A stretch of DNA of 36,413 bases from Methanomassiliicoccales archaeon (GTDB taxonomy: Archaea; Thermoplasmatota; Thermoplasmata; RBG-16-68-12; SOIM01): positions 75,890 through 112,302 of the forward strand of contig SOIM01000036.1 in the NCBI GenBank assembly GCA_004377185.1. The letters are read 5' to 3'. The first letter of the stretch is position 1, and each line of letters opens with the position of its first letter. This document shows, piece after piece, positions 7,397 to 15,673 of the stretch. The notes beneath the pieces were generated by a model. It was not told the origin of the DNA, made no database searches, and worked only from the letters and a program-made list of their open reading frames with translations. The position numbers and the translations under genes are program-made.

Positions 7397-7713
7397 AGAT
7401 AAACAAATGGGCTGTCCTGTGGCTGGCGGTTGTAATTGCCCTTGTAGTGATATTCGTATTGGAAATCACCCGGACCATCCGGCTCACGGACGTGATTACG
7501 TACTTCTATCTTTTTGTAGTCGCCCTGGTGATCATATCCATACTGGCAGTCATCGGAGCCGCTTTCCTTGGGGTCATAATCACGCACAGGATATTCTCGG
7601 TGAGGAGCTTCACACCCTTTGAAGAGGAGATGCTTCAGATGAGGAAGGAAGTGAAGGAGATCAAGGAAGCTCTTGAGGAGTTGGCAAGCAAGAACAAAGA
7701 AGAGAAGGCTTAA
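7393..7713 (+). CDS. Small two-helix membrane protein with C-terminal coiled coil
   Basis: A 106-residue protein with two strong transmembrane helices at about residues 7-26 and 36-62. A charged, heptad-like tail at about 75-106 (MRKEVKEIKEALEELASK) is probably a cytoplasmic coiled coil. No known family is recognised. It overlaps the upstream secreted protein by 4 bases, and its stop codon overlaps that of the opposite-strand Cas4-like gene within the palindrome CTTAAG. The coiled-coil tail suggests oligomerisation or docking of a partner (inference). Confidence 0.68.
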   Translation: MKINKWAVLWLAVVIALVVIFVLEITRTIRLTDVITYFYLFVVALVIISILAVIGAAFLGVIITHRIFSVRSFTPFEEEMLQMRKEVKEIKEALEELASKNKEEKA

Positions 7714-8708
7714 GCGAGCCTCTCGGGGCACTTCTTTCTTCGGGAGCAGTTGACGCACTTGCCTTTTCGAGTATGATTCCTGTGAACGTTCCTGGTGGTC
7801 AAGATCTCTCTCATATCGATGAGCTTCTCGAGTATCAACTTCCTCATGTCTGGCGTGTAGTCGATCTCATGCTGGCTGGTTTTGTATCTTAGCAGACCGA
7901 ATGGTGGGGCCTTGCCATATTCCTCTTCTATCAGCAGGCAGTATGCCGCGGTTTGCAGAATGTGAGAGAACAAAGGTCCTCTGGGCACTCGCCCCGTCTT
8001 CACCTCCACAGGAATGTGGTCATCGCCGACCAGAACCACGTAGTCAGGTCTCCCTTTCAGGCCGAACTTCTTCGAGAAGAACATCTTGGGCCTGCGATCC
8101 AGCTCATCCACGTACATTATCTCGTCCGTTCCGATTCCGTGCTTCGCCCTTGCGATTATTGCCAATTCCAAATATCGCAGCGAATGATAGAGGAAGTAGG
8201 TGGCTCCTATCAGCCACACAAGGGCCATCGCCCCGAAGATACGACCAAGCAGTTGGTCCTCAATCAGAGTGAAGAAGAGCATAAAGACGGCAATTATGGA
8301 GGAGACCATTGCGAAAATGAGCATGATCCTCTCGGCCAAGAGCTTCTCTGACTCCGTGGCTATGGTTTCCGCTCTGTACAGATAGTAGCAGGCAGAGAGT
8401 AACCATATCAGCGAAATGACTGCCAGTATGAGGCCGAGGTCGAAGAAGGGATGGAAAACTATGGCCAAGGCAAGTAGCGAAGCGATGGTAGCTGCTATTG
8501 CGAAGTAAAGAACGACCACCTCCGATTCCTTGGCTCTCTTCTCATGCGTCAGAATGTGTTTTAGGCTCTTCGATATGCGGGCATGCTTCTTCTCCCCCTT
8601 CACCAGTTCTGGATTCCTCTGTTCTTCCTCTTTGCTCAACCACCAACTCAAAGGGCAGTATCCAAACTTCTCAAGCTCGCTGGCAGAAATCGTTTGAGTC
8701 TCTTCCAC
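7710..8708 (-). CDS. Cas4/RecB-like PD-(D/E)XK nuclease with four inserted transmembrane helices
   Basis: A 332-residue protein that joins a Cas4-type nuclease to a membrane domain. Cas4 features in order are: C18 in FGYCPLSWW; a Cas4-like G-x3-H motif ending at H42; G219-R-P-D222; E235-V-K237 completing the PD-(D/E)XK site; Q252 and Y256 of the QxxxY motif; and a C-terminal cysteine cluster C318, C321, C327. With C18 these could bind a [4Fe-4S] cluster. Between H42 and D222 lie two hydrophobic hairpins, with helices at about 64-85, 91-111, 127-149 and 156-177, which soluble Cas4 lacks. No cas1, cas2 or CRISPR repeat is nearby. Nuclease assignment is strong; substrate and membrane role are unknown. 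Confidence 0.82.
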   Translation of the reverse strand: MEETQTISASELEKFGYCPLSWWLSKEEEQRNPELVKGEKKHARISKSLKHILTHEKRAKESEVVVLYFAIAATIASLLALAIVFHPFFDLGLILAVISLIWLLSACYYLYRAETIATESEKLLAERIMLIFAMVSSIIAVFMLFFTLIEDQLLGRIFGAMALVWLIGATYFLYHSLRYLELAIIARAKHGIGTDEIMYVDELDRRPKMFFSKKFGLKGRPDYVVLVGDDHIPVEVKTGRVPRGPLFSHILQTAAYCLLIEEEYGKAPPFGLLRYKTSQHEIDYTPDMRKLILEKLIDMREILTTRNVHRNHTRKGKCVNCSRRKKCPERLA

Positions 8709-8712
8709 ACTT

Positions 8713-11397
8713 CTAGCTATTCATATCCTTATTATATTTCTTTCTCTTGTTTCCGAGAACGAAGAAAAGTGCTGGAACAAGAATGCAGATCGTGACTATC
8801 GTCATCAGAACCAATCCTCCCAGTTCCTCTGCGGATTCCAACTGGACCGCACCTTCACCATCCAGTACGCTCACCAGGCATGTGTCGGTACCCACGTTCC
8901 CCCAAGCATCCCCGACTCTCAGGCGGATCGTGTGGTTACCTTCCCTCTCGAATGTATGCGTGATTTCAGGACCGAACTTGTCGTAATTCCCGTCACCGTC
9001 CATGTCCCAGCTGAAGTTCACGATCCCCATATCGTCGAACGAACCTCTCCCGTCGAAGGTAATCTCTTCATTCATGAGAACCGTGGTGTCATCTCCAGCA
9101 AAAGCAATCGGGGAGGTGACGTCATCCTTCCAGTCATAGAAGAAAATCTCCCGGTAGAAAGATGCCACATCTTCGTCACACACGATGATGCCGATCTCCC
9201 TGTTCAGTGCTATCGAGTTCTTGTTCCAATTGATGCTTGAGATTAGCACTTCCTTCCCATCTACTATCAGTCCCTTGTTGTGGAGCTTGATGAGGCCGTG
9301 CGAGTCCGCGTTTATGAGTTTCGCTTCTATCGGAAGGCCTTCCGCTTCTCTCAGCTCGTTCAGGTATGAGACCACGTCATCGTTGTCAAAGGAATCATCA
9401 TATTCGGTGTTGTACCAGCTTGAGTCAAGAATAACGTATACTTCCACCCCTCTTCTAGATGCTTTGACGATTCCTTCCAGATATGGGTTCGGTTGGTTCC
9501 TGTCCCTCCCCCAATAGGGACGAATGTAGAACTGTTCCACGAGTATCTCTTCCTCAGCCGATCCAATCATCCGCAGAATGGTAGATTCGTCCAGAGACGT
9601 GTCTGGAGAAATGACAGGGCGGACCTTCAGATTCCCGGTTTTTGAGAAGCTGAGAAAGGAACCGGAGTACTCGTAGGAGGGATTGGTTGGCTCGGATGGG
9701 GATGTTGTTTGAATTTCCGACCTGGTCTGTTCATACTCCACGCTGTCTCTGGCCTGTGGGTTCCAGTCGCTCTCGAAGACCTCTGCGAAGTAATCGTGGA
9801 CTGCTTGGTTCTCTATAAGAATGCCCCATCCTCGGTTTCCGATTCTGTTATTAGCGGGAAGGCCGGACTGGCCCCAGTTCTCGGAGCCCATTATGACGGT
9901 ATTTCCGTCAATGAGCGCATACTTTCCATGGTTGAAGTTGTATCTTGAATGGATATTCTGGGATTGATCATCGAGCAGGAGCCTGATATCCGCACCGTGG
10001 GAGGAGAGGTCGTCCAGAATCTCCAATTCTGACGTCTTGAGGCCACCAACTGGCGAACCCTCCAGCAAGAGTCGAACTGATACGCCCCTGTCAAGAGCAG
10101 AAGCCAGCACCTGACCGATTTGGACGTTCGTGAACTCGTAGACACTGATCGAGATGCTTTCGTTGGCACCCTCCAATTGGACCGTTATGACATCGAAGCT
10201 CGTGTCTGGAGATGAGAAAGCTCTCACATAACCTGTGAAGTCTATCTCCTGACCCTCAAAATCGGACTGTCCAATGCCGTATTCTCTCAGACTTTCCCAA
10301 TCCAGGGAGGAATTTGTGTCTTGAAAGCTTCCTTCGGTCGAAGATCTTCTTGCAATCTTCCCTTTGTAGACAACTTCGGTCGGGTCCCCTTCCCAACCAG
10401 GGTCAATGTAGCTGGAATATCCATATGCGAAAACGTCCACCGTTCTTCCGTGATCATCCTGCAATATGATTTCATCCCCGTCGTTGTTGAACTGCGGTAT
10501 GCTGCCTATGACGGCCATTGAGGTGGCGTCCCCCCTCTCGTACTGGAAGTCAGCCTGGAGGAAAGTATCTTCGAAAAAAGAGGTCGAGTTCCTGGTAACG
10601 AACAGGGTGTTATGGGGTGCAATCCGTGTGTCTGGGGGGAACGCTACCCGTCCTTCAAGGTCGGTCATCATCCAACCTGCAATGTCCACTTCGTTCGGGG
10701 AAAGGCTTGTGATTGCTACATATTCGTTATCTCTGTACGCATTATAGTAGACTTCCGTTATCTTCACTTCGGTTGAGGCTGCCGATAGCTCTCCGTTCGA
10801 TTCTCCAGGAGTGGTTCGGGACTGGATCCAGTGGTCGGGTGAGTCCATTTGGTTGCCGTTGGGAAACACGGACGAAGAATATCCTTCAGGCACGGCATCG
10901 GCAGCAGAATCCCATTCTATTTCGGGGGGTGGATAGTCGATGGCATTGCTGGAGCCGTAGCTAAAAAAATCGATTGCAACGCCTCGACTATCCCGGAGGA
11001 GAAGATCATCGCCATTGTTATTGAGACGAGGGGTTGTCTTGTTCGCATAGAGGTGAGCAACGTTGTCGTTGAAGTCACTGTCCGGAATTCCTGTCCCGAT
11101 GTGCAGCACAACGTAGCATTCCTTGGGAACGGCAAGGGAGGGGAACTGGAAAAACCAGTTGTCTTGATCCGTTATGCTCCAGTCCAGGATGTTGACGCTA
11201 TCTCCACCGTTGAAAAGTTCTATCCATTCTCCTTCAACTTCTGGCCCTCGGGGATTGTAGACTACTTCGTTCAAGACAATCGTTTGGTGGGGTTCGGCCT
11301 CTGAAGGTAGCGTCTGGAGGGAGAATGCGCTCAGAAGAAGCACACCTGCGAACAGCAACACCCTCGTCATCGTAGGTAGAAGATTCTGAGGTGTCAT
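8713..11397 (-). CDS. Secreted lamin-tail / phospholipase D / PKD multidomain protein, membrane anchored
   Basis: An 894-residue surface protein with a signal peptide at about 1-35. Two lamin-tail domains follow at about 40-150 and 211-330, then two phospholipase D units. The HKD motifs are H490/K492/D497 (HGKYALID) and H706/K708/D713 (HNKGLIVD), each followed by a G/S-x-E/I-N-W element. A PKD domain lies at about 765-850 and a C-terminal helix at about 860-882, followed by basic residues. Two complete HKD motifs imply an active phosphodiesterase acting outside the cell on phospholipid, nucleic acid or another phosphodiester. The frame extends upstream to overlap tpiA; I chose the ATG at 11397, with the ATG at 11370 also plausible. 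Confidence 0.85.
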   Translation of the reverse strand: MTPQNLLPTMTRVLLFAGVLLLSAFSLQTLPSEAEPHQTIVLNEVVYNPRGPEVEGEWIELFNGGDSVNILDWSITDQDNWFFQFPSLAVPKECYVVLHIGTGIPDSDFNDNVAHLYANKTTPRLNNNGDDLLLRDSRGVAIDFFSYGSSNAIDYPPPEIEWDSAADAVPEGYSSSVFPNGNQMDSPDHWIQSRTTPGESNGELSAASTEVKITEVYYNAYRDNEYVAITSLSPNEVDIAGWMMTDLEGRVAFPPDTRIAPHNTLFVTRNSTSFFEDTFLQADFQYERGDATSMAVIGSIPQFNNDGDEIILQDDHGRTVDVFAYGYSSYIDPGWEGDPTEVVYKGKIARRSSTEGSFQDTNSSLDWESLREYGIGQSDFEGQEIDFTGYVRAFSSPDTSFDVITVQLEGANESISISVYEFTNVQIGQVLASALDRGVSVRLLLEGSPVGGLKTSELEILDDLSSHGADIRLLLDDQSQNIHSRYNFNHGKYALIDGNTVIMGSENWGQSGLPANNRIGNRGWGILIENQAVHDYFAEVFESDWNPQARDSVEYEQTRSEIQTTSPSEPTNPSYEYSGSFLSFSKTGNLKVRPVISPDTSLDESTILRMIGSAEEEILVEQFYIRPYWGRDRNQPNPYLEGIVKASRRGVEVYVILDSSWYNTEYDDSFDNDDVVSYLNELREAEGLPIEAKLINADSHGLIKLHNKGLIVDGKEVLISSINWNKNSIALNREIGIIVCDEDVASFYREIFFYDWKDDVTSPIAFAGDDTTVLMNEEITFDGRGSFDDMGIVNFSWDMDGDGNYDKFGPEITHTFEREGNHTIRLRVGDAWGNVGTDTCLVSVLDGEGAVQLESAEELGGLVLMTIVTICILVPALFFVLGNKRKKYNKDMNS

Positions 11398-11437
11398 AAA
11401 AGGAGTTAATACAGTTAGTGTAAGTGTAGGATGAGAG

Positions 11438-12106
11438 CTACAGTCCTCCAGCCAAATCAAGAAGGGCCGATCTTGGATCTGTGGCCTTTACCACACCGGA
11501 AGCCAGAAGAACACCTTCTGTTCCTAATTCGATTGCTTTTCTAACATCCTCTCCATTCTTCACTCCAGCTCCGCAGAGAACTATCACGTTTGGGTTCACT
11601 TCCTTGACCTTCTCAACTGTTCCGGAAACAACCTCAGGGTTGGCCGAAGTAACAGAAATATCTCCTCCTATCAGTTCAGGAGGTTCAACCGCCACATAGT
11701 CTGGACCAAAAGAAGCAGCCACTCTTCCCATCTCGATGTCGTTCGCGCACACGACCGTCTCCAAGCCCACGTCCCTGCACTTCTCTACCGTGCTTTTTAT
11801 CATTTCAGGAGGAAGTCTCCTTTCCGAGTGGTTGAGCAAGGTCCCAATAGCACCTATCTCTTTTACAGCAGAGGGAGATATATGTCCAGTGAAGCTCCCC
11901 TCACCTATCGGGTCCACATGCTGGGCCAGAACAGGAATGTCCACTTCTTTGACCATCAGCGAGAGATCGATCTGCTGAGGAGCAATAACAATCGAGGCAC
12001 CCGTCTCCTTCGCCACCTCTTCACATATCTTCGCGAGTGCCAAACCCCTCTCTCCGAACGATTCTCTGTAAGCCTTGAAGTTCAGTATAATGACAGGCGT
12101 CCTCAT
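11438..12106 (-). CDS. tpiA: Triosephosphate isomerase, archaeal type
   Basis: A 222-residue protein, the short length typical of archaeal TIM (bacterial and eukaryotic forms have about 250). It interconverts dihydroxyacetone phosphate and glyceraldehyde 3-phosphate. Substrate residues N9 and K11 (LNFKAY), electrophilic H93 (LLNHSERR) and the catalytic base E141 (AVEPPELIGG) are all present. So is the phosphate-binding GAGV near 195. The start ATG overlaps the stop of the upstream fbp gene by 4 bases. The pair therefore probably makes the triose-phosphate substrates and condenses them in one gluconeogenic unit. Confidence 0.96.
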   Translation of the reverse strand: MRTPVIILNFKAYRESFGERGLALAKICEEVAKETGASIVIAPQQIDLSLMVKEVDIPVLAQHVDPIGEGSFTGHISPSAVKEIGAIGTLLNHSERRLPPEMIKSTVEKCRDVGLETVVCANDIEMGRVAASFGPDYVAVEPPELIGGDISVTSANPEVVSGTVEKVKEVNPNVIVLCGAGVKNGEDVRKAIELGTEGVLLASGVVKATDPRSALLDLAGGL

Positions 12107-13215
12107 TTGATTTCCTCGAACCTCGGTTCCAATTTCTTAAGAACTTTGGGAAGTGTAGTATACTCCATGTCCGCCAGTGGCAGTCTGTGCGGTTCAAAAG
12201 GTCCGTGTCTTCTCATGTAGTCCGCAATCTCCAGAGCTTTCTGTCTGGCATGGTCGAAGGCCTTATCATCGAAGAAATCAATGGGCCCCACGAGTTCCGC
12301 GTTTCTTATATTGAATCCCAAACCAGCCACCCTAGGTGGACCGTCAAACCGCGTGCATATGGCATCGTCAATCCCAACCGGCATCAGAGGACCGTTGTGC
12401 GAACCTCTCATCCATCCGCTTACTAGGTGGGGAAAGGAAAATCCCTCAAGAACCTCTCCCATCGCCGGCAGTCCTGACTGGGCTCTTATTATCGCAACCG
12501 GATCATCCTTGCCCACATATTCTCCGGCTATTAACGCAAGCTTCTCAGTGGAAACGGCAGCAACCGCCTCATCCTCCGGCAGAACACCTTTCTTCGGGAA
12601 AACGCGCTTTATCACGTACCTGGATTTCGCACCGATCATCGCCAATAGATCGTACATCTCCTCCGGACAGGACAGCCTCACCTTCTTGTGGTCTTGTATG
12701 TCCCAGACCTCGAAGACAAAACCATCATGAATCTTCGGGTCCACCACCAGGCCGGCCGTGCAGAATGGGTCGGCAAATATCTTGAAGACGGGCAGATTGA
12801 AAGCCCCAGGCTCGGTCTTGTCCATCATGAACACGCCCAGGGGCTCCGATCCCCTCTCGGTGAATTCTAATTCCGCGATTCCCGGTCCCATGCCTCTCAC
12901 GTTGCCGGAAAAAGCATCTTTGAGCATGTCCTGGCCTGCTCCGTAGAGCTTCAGGTCCTTCGCTGTCTCCGTTGCTTTCTCAAACGCCTTCCAAGCGGCC
13001 GCATGCACATCGCTGTTGTCCACACCCTTCGTGTGAGACATTATGAGCTCCAAATCATCACCACAGTGAGTGACCCAGAAATCAACCAGCGTTCCCTTCT
13101 CCTTGGCCTCATCCATGACTTTTATCGCGGCCTGTTCAAGAGCTGGATGTACCACTGTATGCCCTGCAATACTCCCCACGTCCGCCTTGATGACGGACAC
13201 AGTTGACTTTGCCAC
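12103..13215 (-). CDS. fbp: Bifunctional fructose-1,6-bisphosphate aldolase/phosphatase (class V)
   Basis: A 370-residue FBPA/P, the archaeal and deep-bacterial enzyme that condenses triose phosphates and dephosphorylates the product to fructose 6-phosphate, making gluconeogenesis unidirectional. Metal ligands appear in KADVGS-x2-GH (D12, H19) and CGDDLE (D53, D54). The aldolase tyrosine and Schiff-base lysine are seen as Y233 and K236 in GEYVGKDDPV. Length and motifs match the family throughout. The GTG start follows a strong GGGAGGAGG and a TATA-like element at 13254. It is followed immediately by tpiA with a 4-base overlap. Confidence 0.96.
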   Translation of the reverse strand: MAKSTVSVIKADVGSIAGHTVVHPALEQAAIKVMDEAKEKGTLVDFWVTHCGDDLELIMSHTKGVDNSDVHAAAWKAFEKATETAKDLKLYGAGQDMLKDAFSGNVRGMGPGIAELEFTERGSEPLGVFMMDKTEPGAFNLPVFKIFADPFCTAGLVVDPKIHDGFVFEVWDIQDHKKVRLSCPEEMYDLLAMIGAKSRYVIKRVFPKKGVLPEDEAVAAVSTEKLALIAGEYVGKDDPVAIIRAQSGLPAMGEVLEGFSFPHLVSGWMRGSHNGPLMPVGIDDAICTRFDGPPRVAGLGFNIRNAELVGPIDFFDDKAFDHARQKALEIADYMRRHGPFEPHRLPLADMEYTTLPKVLKKLEPRFEEIK

Positions 13216-13253
13216 TACGTCCTCCTCCCTATGTCACGGCTAATGGAGAATCG

Positions 13254-13262
13254 ATAGTTAAT
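13254..13262 (-). promoter_or_regulatory. Putative TATA box of the fbp-tpiA operon
   Basis: The minus-strand AATTAACTA lies about 42 bases before the GTG of fbp. It predicts a leader of about 18 bases carrying the GGGAGGAGG Shine-Dalgarno. Confidence 0.45.
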
Positions 13263-13271
13263 TGTTTTGAA

Positions 13272-13991
13272 TCAACCTTCTCTCAGGTCCGCGAGGGTCT
13301 GAAAATCCAGAAGGCCCAGCTCTTCGTCGATAGCTATGACCCTTGTCTTGTACGCGTCCAGGCACGCCAGGGGTGGGGAGATGAAATGCATCGATGTCAC
13401 GTTGGTTCCTGTTGCCAGCGGAGAGAATGCCGGAAGCACTATTGTTCTGCCACTGATCAGAAAGCAGGGTCTCTTGATCGAGGCTCCGATCTCATCTCGC
13501 AGTTGCAGTGATGGATGCTCATGACCGATGATCAGCGTTCCTTCCCACGTCACGTCCTTGTGTCCATGCGCTATTGTCATCCCTTGTGATTCTGTGGTTT
13601 CCATCAGGGTTAGGTCCTTCTTCGCCAGTATCGTCAAGAGGAAGTTGTCGTGGTTCCCCCTGGTCAGCTCGATGTCCACTTCTCCCACCAGGAAGTCCAG
13701 GACGTCGTTCACATCGTCCCATTCCTGCGACAGGTTCTTTGAGAACTCGTGCTTGAAGTCCCCGTTGATGATGAGCTTCTTCGGTCTGTACCTCTCCACA
13801 ATCCTCTCAATCCTGTCCATCATGATTCCTTTCTGGAAGCGCGGGATCGATACACCCTCCTCGTGCAAAGCCCCTTCGTAGCCTAGGTGAAGATCTGCTA
13901 TGACAGCTGTCTTGCTCTCTTTGAGGTATAATGCGTGGTCCCTGTCGACCACTATGTTTGGTCGGACTTCCAGATGTTCCACGCTCCTCAA
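13272..13991 (-). CDS. Calcineurin-like metallophosphoesterase, archaeal SbcD-related family (TIGR00024 type)
   Basis: A 239-residue binuclear metal phosphoesterase. The five family motifs are present in order: DLHLG (about 33-37), NGDFKHE (about 75-81), GNHDN (about 112-116), HGH (about 142-144) and GHEHP (about 156-160). The DLHLGYE opening and overall length match the small archaeal SbcD-related family, whose substrate is not established and which often lies near DNA repair helicases. No helicase is nearby here. The start is uncertain: a TTG at 13991 and a GTG at 13982 are both possible, with an A/T-rich element upstream at leaderless distance. It lacks the capping domain of true SbcD/Mre11. 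Confidence 0.87.
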   Translation of the reverse strand: MRSVEHLEVRPNIVVDRDHALYLKESKTAVIADLHLGYEGALHEEGVSIPRFQKGIMMDRIERIVERYRPKKLIINGDFKHEFSKNLSQEWDDVNDVLDFLVGEVDIELTRGNHDNFLLTILAKKDLTLMETTESQGMTIAHGHKDVTWEGTLIIGHEHPSLQLRDEIGASIKRPCFLISGRTIVLPAFSPLATGTNVTSMHFISPPLACLDAYKTRVIAIDEELGLLDFQTLADLREG

Positions 13992-14155
13992 TAGATGTTG
14001 CGATTATTTCATTCTTTGGTCTTTCTTGGTCTTGAATTCCGACCCGAATGACTCGCCTAGCAGGGACCGATATTCCGATAGCGGAACATTGCTGGAACAT
14101 GGCTTCGGCGTCTATCATCCGCAGGACGGATAGTTTACCCCTAAAACCTCCACAC

Positions 14156-15517
14156 TCAGAATAATGCTAGGAAGAATGCAGCAAAGATCAGTGTAACATA
14201 GGCATAGAAGAAGACAAAGAACAATCCGATGAATTTTCCGAGGGTTCTTTTCGTGACATTCAGTCTCTCTCTTAGATCCACTGCAAGGATGACGAAAAAC
14301 ACTGCCCCAACCAGATTCGTTATTCCGAAGAGTAGATAGTAGGGAATGGTCTCTCTCTTCCAGCCAATGACCAAACCACCCGCGGTCAGCTGGGAAAGGA
14401 TTGAAGCAACGAGCACAATCAGCAGGAGCGTGAGTATTGACCCCAATCCTCCAAATGCAGCGCTAATCGATGGTGCAGCGCTCACTCTACTCGGAGCCCC
14501 ACTCTTCATCCACAGGTCATCCTTCAAGTTCTTGGAAGGAGCTGAGATTTCTATTAGCGTGAACGTTCGATTCCAGTTATCTTCTATGTTGTTCACGAAC
14601 TGCCATGTCTCGGGTTCATATTCCCTCTCATAGTCCAAACGTACACGGCCTCTGCCGAAGTATCTCACATCTGTGTACGGCTCAATCTCAGGGTACAATT
14701 CAGGAATGACGTGCTTTGTGACCAATATCTTCATAGGAATGACTTCATCTCCGTAGATGCTGGTTAACATCAACGGATAGAACATCGCTTCAGTTGGGAA
14801 CTCAACCATGACCCCGAGCTCTCTCGTGCTTTCTGTGGATTCTTCTATCCAAGTGACGACAAAAGAATACTCCTTCTCGACGTATTCATCCAGCTGAGGC
14901 ACGGCCCCTTCCGATACATCTAGACCCTCGCCTGTCAGGTAGTCGTAGATCCCCTGTCCTTCCGTTGCTGAGATGACCTCCACTACCAGTCCATATTTCT
15001 CCATGTGTGAATGAACAGTGACCGTTGTCCCTCCGGCACCACCACCTTCGAGTCCCAGTGCTCCAGGGGACGATGACCCACGGGATGACCAAGATAGGAA
15101 CGCCTTTGAAATCAACATAGTCAAAGGCAGTGGCAGTAGAGCCGAAGAGGCATACGCGATTTGGAATGTGTAAAAGGATTCTAACAACGAACTTCTAGCT
15201 TCTTCCACAACATCTGTTCCATAGAATTCAGGTGCGCCGTCAAGGATGTCGGTCTCCATCCGGTCGGGGTCGGAGGGAATCGGGAAGATCCACGCAACAT
15301 CGTCCAAGTCCTGCCACTCGAATTCGACCGAAATGAGCATTCTCTGAGTTCCTTCGCAGTAATCTATTATTGCGGACTGGGAATCCTCGGCCAGGTATAT
15401 GAGCTCTCCATGTTTTGAGAAGACGCCTCCGTCAGCGACGACACAACCTGATAGTGGGATTGATATGAATTGCAGTACAACGAAACCTACAAGCACCCTC
15501 CTTGCAATCCCTTTCAT
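14156..15517 (-). CDS. DUF2330-like membrane protein
   Basis: A 453-residue protein with a signal peptide at about 1-25. The N-terminal segment resembles DUF2330 proteins: ADGGVFSKHGELIYLAEDSQ, then a strand pair ending in DDVAWIFPIPSDP. The function of that family is unknown. A long extracellular region of about 300 residues carries paired cysteines near residues 25 and 54, a Gly/Ser-rich stretch near 145-165, and N-glycosylation-type sequons. The C-terminal 100 residues hold three transmembrane helices. The ATG has a GAGAGAGATG leader and a TATA-like element. No enzymatic motif is visible; a sensor or channel-like role would be a guess. Confidence 0.7.
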   Translation of the reverse strand: MKGIARRVLVGFVVLQFISIPLSGCVVADGGVFSKHGELIYLAEDSQSAIIDYCEGTQRMLISVEFEWQDLDDVAWIFPIPSDPDRMETDILDGAPEFYGTDVVEEARSSLLESFYTFQIAYASSALLPLPLTMLISKAFLSWSSRGSSSPGALGLEGGGAGGTTVTVHSHMEKYGLVVEVISATEGQGIYDYLTGEGLDVSEGAVPQLDEYVEKEYSFVVTWIEESTESTRELGVMVEFPTEAMFYPLMLTSIYGDEVIPMKILVTKHVIPELYPEIEPYTDVRYFGRGRVRLDYEREYEPETWQFVNNIEDNWNRTFTLIEISAPSKNLKDDLWMKSGAPSRVSAAPSISAAFGGLGSILTLLLIVLVASILSQLTAGGLVIGWKRETIPYYLLFGITNLVGAVFFVILAVDLRERLNVTKRTLGKFIGLFFVFFYAYVTLIFAAFFLALF

Positions 15518-15540
15518 GCATCTCTCTCAGTGTCCAGTCC

Positions 15541-15549
15541 TTATGTATT
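15541..15549 (-). promoter_or_regulatory. Putative TATA box of the DUF2330-like gene
   Basis: The minus-strand AATACATAA, preceded by an A-run, is centred about 28 bases before the ATG at 15517. It predicts initiation within a few bases of the start codon. Confidence 0.45.
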
Positions 15550-15646
15550 TTTTGGTGCAGCTGTCTTACGTTGTCAGAGTCAGCATGTGGGCTGGTCGCA
15601 AATTTCGGATTGAGATGAAGGAAATCTAAGTCTAGGGTGGTCTATT

Positions 15647-15654
15647 CTTTTAAT
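15647..15654 (+). promoter_or_regulatory. Putative TATA box of the YfcE-type phosphoesterase (leaderless)
   Basis: CTTTTAAT lies about 23 bases before the tandem ATG ATG at 15674. No Shine-Dalgarno is present, which fits a leaderless transcript. Confidence 0.4.
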
Positions 15655-15673
15655 CCTTGATTTCCATTCGGTC

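Noticed and set aside
7710-8708. Cas4-like gene taken as sign of a CRISPR-Cas locus
   Set aside because: No cas1, cas2, effector gene or repeat array is present within the window, and the gene has its own distinctive architecture.
13992-14155. Possible small genes between the phosphoesterase and the DUF2330-like gene
   Set aside because: Frames here are short, overlap the phosphoesterase gene antisense and show no start signals or recognisable sequence; the interval appears to hold only the phosphoesterase promoter region and the 3' flank of the DUF2330-like gene.
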